In this document: positions 55,220 to 64,000 of the stretch, piece by piece
Layout: each line of letters starts with the position of its first letter
Numbering within the stretch: position 1 is the first letter of the stretch
Program-made: the position numbers and the translations under genes
The notes under the pieces: model-generated
Database searches by the model: none
Told to the model about the DNA's origin: nothing
What the model saw: the letters and a program-made list of their open reading frames with translations, nothing else
NCBI GenBank assembly: GCA_001600875.1
Contig: BCLD01000005.1
Span: forward strand, 726,679-790,678
Length of the DNA: 64,000 nucleotides
DNA from: Solicoccozyma terricola
Lineage: Eukaryota > Basidiomycota > Tremellomycetes > Filobasidiales > Piskurozymaceae
Reading direction: 5' to 3'

Positions 55220-57628
55220 TCACTTGCTGTCCTCGGCGCCAGAGTACCTGCTAGCGTCGCTGACCATACTCTCCCTGAACGGGTTCCTGTCACCGGCGGT
55301 GGATTGAGGTCGGAGGTGGGTGGGTGACTCGGTGGAGGGGGTCTCGATGGATTGGCTGATTGAGTTCGAGACACCGCCACGAGCGCGAGCAGCAGCGTAA
55401 GCAGCGAGGAGTTCATCGGGGTTCACTGTGAGAGAAAGNGGGGGGGGGGGGGGAGCGATGAGTATACGGGGCGGAAGATGAAGACGAGACAGGTTCCACT
55501 CACTGCCAGCGGCTGGCATGACCATTCCCATCGGACTAGCAGCCCTTGAGTGGTGAGCCTGAGAGGATTCTTGCAACGAAACGTTCCCTCTGCTGACTCC
55601 GTTGGAGGCTACGATCCTACCATCGAGTTCCTCCATCCTTTCGTCGTCGTCGGCGTTACCGCCGTACACGCTGACGTGATGAGCTATGTTGGGTGAACCG
55701 TGATCGCGACTGCGTGCAACGGGAGGTGCGGAGGGAAGAGCGGGAGAGTTGGGGCCGTGGACGGGGATAGGAGAGCCGTGGGAGTTGGCAGAGTACGAAG
55801 ACATGGCTCTGGAGCGGCGAGCGACTGAGGAAGGCGGGGGGGGGGGGGGGGAAGGGGGGGAGGATGTTCAGTTTCAAACGACGAAAATCCCCCGTCGCAC
55901 GCCGCCCAAACCACGTCGTCACTCTCTAACTCACGCATAACAGCCTCCATATCCCTAATATGATCCCCACTCCTCCTTGTCAATTCCGCTTGCCTCCATT
56001 CCTCCTCCCTAGTCTGCTGTTTTTCCAACGCCTTGTCCTGTTCGACCTTCTTTTTCTTACCCAACCCGAAAGCACTTGCGATCCCACCAAAGACGGAACC
56101 AGTCAACCCTTCCTTCTTGCCTTGTTTAGAAGTAAGAGTTGGGAGATTCTTTTCAGAGATTGAGAATGGACCTTGAGTTTGTGAAGGAGAAATTGAAATC
56201 TCGTTTATATTTTCAAATGAACCTCGAGATATCGATTGAATCCTATCATGAACTGAACGACGATTTTTTTCCGGAGTTGTTAAAGCAGGAGAAGATTTCA
56301 TTCCACCTGATAATTGACCGAAAGAAGGTCGAGGTTGATCACCGAATGAAACACGAGACATCCTAGGTGCTGTATTGCCCGCAAACGAGACTCGAGATTG
56401 TCTTTGATTGAATGAGATCGGTCGTTGTTGTTGTCCATCACCACCGAATTCCATCCCGTTAGAACCAGAGATTGGAACGAAAATTGATGATCGAAGTTGT
56501 GACATTTCAGGTTGTTGACCTTCTCCACCACCACCCCAACTTGGCGCTGCGATTCTTTGACCTCTTGACATCCTTTGTCCACCACCACCAGCTCCTGTAC
56601 CCGCGTTATTCTCAACTGCAAAAGTCGAACTCGCTCTTCCAAAGTACGAGCTAGCCTTGGTTTGTCTATCCGCCGCCGCCGCCGCCGCCGTCGCCGCACC
56701 ACCACCACCCAACGCGATACTCCTCCTCGATCCAACTCCACTCGTCCTCCCATTACTTGGAATAGCAGCTCCAGCTCTCCAATCACCTGAAATAGTCGAC
56801 ATACGAGCATCAACATGTTCACTCCATCTTTTCCTCTTTTCAGATTCTTTAGCTCTAGCGAATTTGACGTATACTCCAACTGCGATTGCTAAAACCAAAA
56901 GAGGGACAAGTACTGCCGCTACGATTGTACCTGTTGGTAATGCATGATTCTTGCCATTATCGAGTGAAACGACTTGTAATACTGAATCGGTTGAAGTTGA
57001 TGTTAATGAAGTTGTTGTTATGGTTTTACCACCTGAATTAACAGTTGTAACTACCGCTGCACTTTGAACACTTTGATAAACTTGTTCATCGACAGTCACA
57101 CCAAAGACTGGTCCTGCTCTTCCAGGAGCTAAAAAGTTTGGTGTTCCAGTATCAACCAATAACCATTGTAAATCAACTGTTTTCGTATCATTCCACCAAT
57201 TAGGATTCAAAGTTGATGTATATTCTCCATTAGAGTATGGGATTTTCAAATAACCTTTGATTAAACCAGCTCCTGATGCGTAGAGATAAAGATCAACGGA
57301 TGTTGATGTTAAACAGGTTGTATCCCATTTGAATGTTAATTCGTTGGTTGTAGGTAAAGGGATTGAAGTGGTTGATGAAGTGTAATTCGGGTAAGTGTAT
57401 AGGTCTCCATTGTCAATGTTGCATGCTGAGCGCGAGGGAGCGAAACAACAACAAACAAACAAATATCAGCACCAAACAAACCCCTCTCCCCGTCTCCCCA
57501 TCCATTTTTGCCATCCACTCACTAGCCCTCTTTATCAATTCCCCACCAATTCCACCTCCATTTCCAATAAAATGATCTCTCTTCTTTCCACCTGCGAGTC
57601 CGATATTAAGACGAGGCATTGAACCCAT
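55220..57628 (-). CDS. Single-pass membrane protein with long cytoplasmic tail
   Basis: Fungal surface protein of unknown function. Exon 1 (57628-57523) encodes MGSMPRLNIGLAGGKKRD and ends at GELIKR-A; the rest begins TCNIDNGDLYTYPNY. The outer domain, about 160 residues, is beta-rich (ELTFKWDTTCLTSTSVDLYLY, LQWLLVDTG) with Thr/Ser-rich stalk, then one membrane helix (LPTGTIVAAVLVPLLVLAIAVGVYV) and a Ser/Gly/Gln-rich tail of about 400 residues with SRRSI, GQRMSRGQRI and NPDELLAAYAAARARGG. No classical signal peptide is seen at the proposed start, so a type III topology or a missed upstream exon is possible. Introns at 55936-55830 and near 55,420-55,500 contain poly-G/C runs. Confidence 0.7.
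55439..55454. repeat. Poly-G run with N in an intron of the membrane protein gene
   Basis: One N then about 15 G between GTGAGAGAAAG and AGCGATGAG, adjacent to a splice acceptor on the minus strand. Confidence 0.85.
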
Positions 57629-59152
57629 TTTAATTAGGTGGGTGTTCGCGCGGTGGTGGTGGTGGGTGGGAAGGGGGTTTGGATAGGGATAATGAGGAGT
57701 TGATACGAGGAGGGGGAAGTGGGTGGGAGATGGAGGGTAGGAAAGGAAAAGAAAAAGTGGATTCGATTTGCTTTTTTTCCTTTTGTTCGTGATGAACTGG
57801 TTTAGAAAGGAAGAGGGGGGGGGGGTGTATCGGGATGTTGTGTGATGTGTGGTCGTGTGGTGGTGTTGAAGTTGGGGGGTTTTTCACGGTATCGATGAGT
57901 GAAAATGAGTGTTATAATGAAGAGAACTGTGGGTGTAAGGAATGAGTGAGTTGGGATGGTGATGGATGATGATAAGGGGATGTAGGGGAAGGGATGGAAG
58001 GGATGGTTGACGGATGGAGGACTATCGATGTGTCGCGTGTGCAGTGTGTTTCCCAAAGGGACGTGTTGGACGCCAAAGGATGGATTGGCTGTACGAAAGG
58101 GAGATAGACGATGTGTGATGGTGGGAGAATGGAAAAATGAAAAACGATGTAAGAGAGACAAAGATCTGCTATCCCCACCACCTCCCCTCCTAAAAACCCA
58201 TTGACCATATCCCCCCCCCCATCCCATCCCACACGACGCAGGATCCGGTCAGTCCCCTCGAAATAAATAAACAAAAAGAGGGTGATTGCCTTGTTTTGTA
58301 TTGTTATTTTGTTTACCATTCCCGCGCGCCCCGCGCCCCCCTCTCGCCCCTCCCTCCCCCTCCCCCCTTTTTGTTTAAATGACACCGTGAGACATGGACG
58401 TGAGAACTACAGACTCCACAGGGTAAAGTTTGCCATTCCAAGGTTGCTGGGTCGTGCTATCTACCGCTTCCGGATTAGATAGGGGGGAGGGAGGGGTGGG
58501 AGGGGTGGCGGATGGATGTGATAGCCAGCATAGCCAACATCATGCTTCTCTCTTCTTTGAGCTATGATCGAGCAACATACTCTCTCTTTCTCTTCTCTTT
58601 CTTCGTCTCTTCTGTTGTTAGCGAGCGTAGCGGTAGCTGGAATGGATAGCAACCACATAGTTACAAACCAAACCCCCACCAACTGCGCCATCTTACCACT
58701 ACGTTCAGGAGAAAAACACGAAGGACTGTCGGAGAGAGAGAAAGAGGGAGAGATGAAGAGAGCGGGACGAGACGGTTAGGTCTTGGAGGAAGAGGGGGGG
58801 GGGGAGGGGTTCCCCCGTTTTCATCATAATATCTCATATCTAAAAAAACCCTCCCCCCCAGCCGCATGAACTTGATTGAAATCCCAAAAAATACCGGGTA
58901 ATTGCTACGTACTACTCTCGTATCTCGATACAAGATGGTGGGAATGTAGTTGTTACCCAGAAGTACATACTAGATGGATGGATAACAATCCCTTTGCACA
59001 ATGGCCAGTTGGGTTTACCCGGGTGTGAATCCAAATAATCATGACGTAATCGTCATATTCAATCCAAACCAGTATCCGCCGTCCCTCGTCGTCGTCGTCA
59101 CCCACCACCACCACCACCACCACCACCACCCCCCACACCACCCACGCGCACA
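57629..59152. other. Long divergent intergenic region
   Basis: 1.5 kb between the membrane protein (-) and the DUF1295 gene (+). Rich in purine/pyrimidine runs and short G runs (57818-57828, 58794-58812). Minus-strand frames at 57802-58385 have low-complexity, non-conserved translations. A short stretch at 58,600-58,640 (GTTAGCGAGCGTAGCGGTAGC) resembles the intronic repeat units. Confidence 0.5.
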
Positions 59153-60801
59153 ATGTCAAACCCACTCCGTCAACCAGGTCCCACCCTTCCCGGTCTCCTA
59201 ACATTCTCCTCAATCCGTCTTCTAACACCTCCACTAATCACCACTCTCCTCAGAGATGGATACGCAACAAAGATATTGAATACAATCGGGTTTTGGAGAG
59301 TTACACCTGCTTCGTTGATAGTTGGGTTGAAAGGGTGGGGAGTGGAAGGGTTGGGAAGGTATTTGGAGAGACCGGCGGGGGTTTTGGTGGTTGGGACTTG
59401 GATAGGCGTTTTGAAGCATGTGAGTGGGAGTGGAAAGGAGCATTTGATGGCTTTGTGGAGGTGGAGCAAAGACTACGGTCTGGGAGAGCGTAGCGAGGAA
59501 TCATCGGGAGAGAAGCGAGCATTCATATTTTCTGTCTTTGCGGAGCGGAGATTATTGTTTTACGAGTGTAGCGAGCTTTCATCTCTCTCTTCTTCGCGAG
59601 CGGAGCGAGCATTCATTTCTCTGTTCTTCGGCGAACGTACTGAGCAATGCTCTCTTACGCTCTCACCTCTCTCTTCTGTTCTTGCGAGCGAGCTACCCGC
59701 ACTTCCGAGAGTAGTCGACATGGGGAAAGAGGAGGGGGGGGGGGGTTGTTCCCCTTTGTTCCTTTTATGTTCCTCCAATTCGAGTCTCATACGATTTGTT
59801 ACGTGCCCCACTGACCAACAATTCGAATCACACCTTTCCCTTCTTCCTTTTTCCTTTTCCTTTTTTCCTTCCCTTTCAAAATCAGGTATACTGGTCAATC
59901 TTCACTCCAAACGTTGGTTTCCCAATCCCCGCTGCCCTCGGCATATCACTATACAACCTCTCAATCGATACTATAAACGCTTTAATCCTCGCATACCGAC
60001 TCGCATACCATCCATCTGGGAATGGAACATCGACTAAATCAGATTGGAAACAATTTTTAGGATTAGGAATGGTTTTTTTGGGAACTGGGATGGAGGTTTG
60101 GAGTGAGGATGGGAGGAGGAAATGGAAGGGTAGGAAAAGTGGGAAAGGGAAGGGAAAGGATGGAAAGGTTGGAAAGGTTTATGATCAAGGTGAGAGGAGT
60201 TGGATGGGGGATGGGGGGTGGGGTTTGGAGAGATGGGAGATGGGAAGGAGGATGCGGAGATAATAAATAAATCTTGAAACCAGTTTGTTGATTCTGAGGG
60301 GACTTTTCGTTTTCGTTTTTCTTTTTCGTTCCTACCAGGTCTATTCGGACTCGTTAGGCATCCGAATTACTTGGGTTACACCATCTGGAGAACTGGACTC
60401 GCTTTAACAACTGTATGTCGTTGAAAAATGCCCACTCCATCAATGACACCCCAAATCCGATTTTCATCCTAACCCAATCGTATCCAACACAGGGCTCAAC
60501 ATGGAACGCAATCATTCAATTCACTTGGAATCTCTCCTTCTTCATATTCGGTTCGATTCCTGAGATTCAAGGGTATATGGAGAAGAAATATGTCGATGAA
60601 TATCAAGTGAGCCGACGCGGGGTCCTCTTCTTCTGCTCGTCCGGGTCGAGTTACGTGGTTGATTGAGTGAGAAACTAACTTGGCTCCTTTTCTGTTTTTG
60701 TTTTTGTTTTTGTTTTTGTTTCTCTTTTTCTTTTTCTGTCTGGGGATCAAAAGGCTTATGAGAAGAAGGTTCCTTACAAGCTGATTCCGTACATCTATTG
60801 A
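59153..60801 (+). CDS. DUF1295/steroid-reductase-like membrane protein
   Basis: Membrane protein of 268 residues related to the 3-oxo-5-alpha-steroid 4-dehydrogenase C-terminal (DUF1295) and isoprenylcysteine methyltransferase folds. Exons 59153-59419, 59886-60189, 60339-60412, 60493-60606 and 60754-60801 sum to 807 nt. Helices include VYWSIFTPNVGFPIPAALGISLY, FLGLGMVFLGTGMEVW and WNAIIQFTWNLSFFIFG. The conserved cofactor motif is GLFGLVRHPNYLGYTIWRTGLAL; the end is AYEKKVPYKLIPYIY. A Lys/Gly-rich loop precedes the motif. Reductase or methyltransferase cannot be separated from sequence alone. Intron 1 is 466 nt, long for this genome, and holds the repeat and a G run. Confidence 0.78.
59483..59663. 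repeat. Repeat array in intron 1 of the DUF1295 gene
   Basis: Units of the form GCGAGCGGAGCGAGCATTCAT occur at about 59483, 59511, 59561, 59596 and 59632. They are reverse complements of the units in 21,940-22,285, so both arrays have the same orientation relative to their host gene. A GGGGGGGGGGGG run follows at 59732-59744. Confidence 0.7.
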
Positions 60802-61024
60802 ACGACAACCGACCAGTTCTCCTTTCCTTTGCACTTTTAATCGAGCGAAGGGGGTTTTCTTTGTCGATGATGTGGATTTGATATGTTCCTCCGAGTGTGT
60901 GTATGCGTGTGTGTGTGTGTATGGATGGATGAGACGGGGAGGGTTGTGCTCTGTGGCTACGTTTGTTATTTGACACTTGTACGTTGTGAGGCTATAACCA
61001 TTATTCGCCACTCGCCCCACTTGA

Positions 61025-61032
61025 TGACGTCA
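61025..61032. promoter_or_regulatory. TGACGTCA palindrome upstream of DUT1
   Basis: Perfect CRE-type palindrome 68 nt before the start codon at 61100. A GTGTGT run lies 120 nt further upstream. Confidence 0.4.
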
Positions 61033-61099
61033 TCACCTCCCATCCCTTCGAACGCGTCGTCGCGACAAAAGTTCAACCTCACCTCACTCAACTCCATCC

Positions 61100-62179
61100 A
61101 TGACAATCAAACGATCTTCATCACCTTCCTCACCTTCCTCTCCACCCCCAAACAAACATCCCAAAATGACCGCTTCTACATCCACATTGTCCACACCAAC
61201 ACCTCAGACTCAACTCCTCATTAAACGCCTCTCTGCGAAAGCTCAGCTTCCAACAAGGGGTAGCAAATTCGCAGCTGGGTACGATCTATACAGGTGAATA
61301 TGAGACAGAAAGTTTTGCAATCCTTTCAAACCATATCTGACCCATGATGTTACTTCTCGAAATAGTGCCGAACAGAAGACTGTTCCTGCGAAAGGAAAAG
61401 CATTGATTGATACTCAATTATCAATCGCTGTTCCTGTGGGAACTTATGGTAGAGTTGCTCCTAGGAGTGGATTGGGTGAGTGAAGCGTGAGGCATGGTGA
61501 AGGGGGAATGGGAAGAGGAAGGGGGAGGGGAAGGGATAACGACGGGATGTTGTTCGATCGAATTATCCGCACTCTGACTCGTTATTCATCTCCCCGTTAT
61601 GCTTTTTTTTGCGTTCTTTTTTTCGCTTAACTTTTCCGGTCTGGTATTCCCCCCTTCTTCTTCCTTATAGCATCCAAGCATATGATCGACACTGGAGCAG
61701 GCGTTATCGATGCTGATTATCGAGGAACCGTTTTTGTTCTATTATTCAATCACTCCGAGGTTGATTTCGTTGGTGAGTGGGAGCCGAAAAAGCAAAAAAA
61801 AAAAGGAAAACGAAAGAAGAAGGAAAATGGCGTGAAAGACGACGACGAACCAAGGAATTGATCTGTTGATTCAACTCCTCCATATTGGATCATCACAGTC
61901 AATGAAGGCGATAGAGTCGCTCAATTGATCTTGGAGCGAATCGTCACTCCAGATGTATTAGAAGTCGATGTAAGTCTAATCGTCCTTACATCTATCAATC
62001 CGAGGACAAGCGCTGATCTCGCTCGTCACACGCGATAAACTTTCGTCATTGTAAACCAGGACCTGGACGCTACTACCCGTGGTGCAGGTGGATTCGGCTC
62101 AACAGGTGGATTCGGTGTGGTTGTTTCAGCTGCTGAATCAGCTTTGGAGGGGTCGAATGTTGGGTCGAACGTAGTATAG
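61100..62179 (+). CDS. DUT1: dUTP pyrophosphatase (dUTPase)
   Basis: Hydrolyses dUTP to dUMP, keeping uracil out of DNA and feeding dTMP synthesis. Five exons (61100-61293, 61366-61475, 61671-61772, 61899-61969, 62060-62179) sum to 597 nt, 198 residues. All five trimeric-dUTPase motifs are present: [64 protein letters not shown]. The N-terminal extension of about 40 residues is Ser/Thr/Pro-rich; the ATG at 61166 (MTASTST) is an alternative start and the longer form could be a mitochondrial or nuclear variant. Confidence 0.96.
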
Positions 62180-62292
62180 GAGTTGTAAAGATTTGCGGTC
62201 CGGGCGCCTGGGAACGGAATAGGTTCTTACAAATATGAGATCCGAGATGGACAAACATATACAAAGGAAATCCCGATCCCCAATCGCCACTC

Positions 62293-64000
62293 CTACTGAT
62301 CCAATCCACCCCCACCTCCAACCCCACCCCCACCACCACCATTACCACTACTCGTCGAAGGACCCACCGTCGCCGCCGTTGAGAACAATCCTGGATCCAA
62401 CCCATCGACTCGTTGTCTATGACTTAATATCCCACTCATAGCAGCCAGAGTCCTCGCTGGATCCACCGCCTCTTCATCGTATTCATATCCATTCGCTGTA
62501 TTCCCAACACCAATCTCTGAACCCATCAAAATCTCATTCAACCCTTCCATACTTGTTCGATCGAGTTGTTGTTGTTGTTGATTCACTTGAGAGACTACAC
62601 CAGCCATGATATCGTTTTGAGTTTCATTACGACGTAAATGTTGCATGGCCCGGAGAGATTCGCCAAGTACATCTACAGCCGGGGGTTTACGTGGTCTTCC
62701 TGGTTTACGTCTACCTTCAAGAGGACCTTGTCGAACAAGTCCACCAGGAGCCATCGTTAATACCGGTTTCGATCTTGGTCGTTTCGAAATCGTATTTCCT
62801 CCACGAATTGAATTCCCACTATTACTGATTGGTTTACGTTTTCTACCTCTTCCACCAGTCGTAGCATTCGAGTAATCCGCTTCATCTTCATCTCCAGCAC
62901 CTCCGAATAACAACGCGGGATCAAGTTGATCGTCGTCGTCAAGGTCGTAATCATCTCCACCACCAACACCAACACCGCCGCCGTCGTCGCCACCGCCGCC
63001 GCCGCCAAAGGAACCGTTGGACGCGTTGGCGGATGCGACTGCTGCTGCACCGGCTGTTTGAGCTACTTCGGCGAGACGTCGATCTTCAGCGGTAGCAGGT
63101 GCAATGTAGAGTTTACCTTGTTCTACGAGGGAGAGGAGGCGTTTGTTTTGTCTGATGACGATGGGTGTGGTGTGGGGGAGAAAAATAGAAGGGAAGGACA
63201 AGAGACGAAGACGGGGAAAGAAGAGAAGAGAGGAGAAAGAGAAGAAGGAAGGGAGGAAAGTAGACGAAGACGAGATGAAAGAAACCCACGAAGAAGAGAC
63301 GGAGTGGGGAGAAGAAGTAGATAAGAGCGAAAACGACGACGAAACGACGACGGACGAAGGAAAGAAGAGTGAAGCAAGGAGTGACAAAACAACAAAACAA
63401 CCAATCGAAAAAGCACCACCATCAGCTTTCCCAATCTCCCACTCCACGCACCCGCACCCCTAGCCTTCACTCACTTTACACTATTATTACTCGGATTCCT
63501 CAACGGTATCAACTCTTCATCTTCTGCTCCTGCTCCTCCAGCACCAGCACCAGCAGCAGCACCAGCAGCACCACCTTGATCCCCACCAACGATCTTATCC
63601 CCCGTTTCTTGAGCTTGTGCATTAGCTAACGTCGTTTCTCCTTGACTTCCATCCGATTTTAAACCTAATTCGCCTTGGTTGATCGCTTCGTCTCCGTCTC
63701 CGTCTCCTTCTGCGTGTTGTTCTGCGTTCACGATATTCTGACCCGAACCAGAACCCGAACCAGACCCAGTCCCCGTCCCCGTCCCCGTCACGGACGGAAC
63801 AACCAACGAACTAACCATCCCATCATACCCTGGCCAACCAACAACTTTAACTCCATAATTCCCAACCAAAGTCTCCGGTTTCGTCCATTTCATTTCCGCT
63901 TCTTCCTTTCCTGAAACATCTCTAACCATTCTTCTCATTACCGCATTCAATCTAGCTTTAACATCTAAACTTCTTTCACCTTCTGGTATTGCAAGTCTTT
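62293..64000 (-). CDS. AT-hook protein, start beyond window
   Basis: Minus-strand gene entering from the right edge, so its N-terminus is missing. Visible order: GERSLDVKARLNAVMRRMVRDV, EEAEMKWTKPETLVGNYGVKVVGWP, a Gly/Ser dipeptide run and Ala/Gly/Asp-rich stretch, then after a roughly 330-nt intron (donor just before 63471, acceptor near 63150) KQNKRLLSLVEQGKLYIAPATAEDRR, an acidic DYDLDDDDQLDP segment, GGRGRKRKPI, and the AT-hook RRKPGRPRKPP that binds AT-rich minor groove. The end is G-rich (GGGGGVGGGGGLDQ). Probably a nuclear chromatin or transcription protein; the YGVKVVGWP part suggests a conserved domain not identified here. Confidence 0.7.

Noticed and set aside
57802..58385. Minus-strand frames of 141-157 codons
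   Set aside because: Low-complexity composition, no conserved motif, no splice pattern; likely leader or promoter sequence.
59420..59885. Longer DUF1295 protein reading through intron 1
   Set aside because: The region is repeat and G run with a GTGAGT donor and CAG acceptor; splicing restores the membrane domain.

Overview
The window is nuclear DNA of a basidiomycete fungus, most likely a tremellomycete yeast of the Cryptococcus/Kwoniella type. Almost every gene is cut by many short introns (about 50-100 nt, GTGAGT/GTAAGT donors, CTGAC/CTAAC branch sites), genes are packed on both strands, and there are no operons, ribosome binding sites or CRISPR arrays. The assembly looks like short-read scaffolds: poly-G/poly-C runs, several with N, and one 58-N gap sit mostly in introns and intergenic DNA. 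Exon models below were built by hand; where exon lengths were summed they gave a multiple of three.

Layout. 1-1,511: 3' part of a GT18 glycosyltransferase. 1,767-4,211: vacuolar subtilisin (proteinase B type). 4,598-6,109: JMJD4-type JmjC oxygenase. 6,348-9,553: ARP8 of the INO80 remodeller. 9,882-10,704 (-): DUF1764 protein. 11,172-15,648: phosphatidylinositol 4-kinase PIK1. 15,931-16,426: alkyltransferase-like DNA repair protein. 16,901-22,428 (-): phospholipase D. 23,525-27,753: 1,228-residue orphan protein with a signal peptide. 28,873-31,292 (-): protein kinase. 31,742-32,670: Amun-like HhH protein. 33,561-34,946 (-): aldo/keto reductase. 35,301-37,085 (-): MetE-like methyltransferase. 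37,918-40,129: PTC7-like PP2C. 40,537-43,564 (-): mitochondrial EF-G1. 43,813-46,850 (-): DUF3292 membrane protein. 47,025-51,294 (-): TTC7/YPP1-like TPR protein. 51,780-52,556 (-): small unrecognised three-exon gene. 52,736-53,695 (-): GT31 glycosyltransferase. 55,220-57,628 (-): single-pass membrane protein. 59,153-60,801: DUF1295 membrane protein. 61,100-62,179: dUTPase. 62,293-end (-): AT-hook protein, cut by the window edge.

Functional threads: phosphoinositide/phospholipid signalling (PIK1, phospholipase D, a YPP1-like adaptor of the other PI4-kinase), DNA maintenance (ARP8, ATL, dUTPase, HhH protein), translation (JMJD4, mitochondrial EF-G) and glycan synthesis (GT18, GT31). These are mostly conserved housekeeping genes. 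The less ordinary signals are a 3-nt microexon in PIK1, a GA-AG intron and several microexons in phospholipase D, an 8-nt last exon in the DUF1764 gene, the long orphan gene, a hairpin-rich repeat family shared by introns of two unrelated genes, and a promoter pattern in which CACGTG or TGACGTCA palindromes sit close upstream of many start codons.
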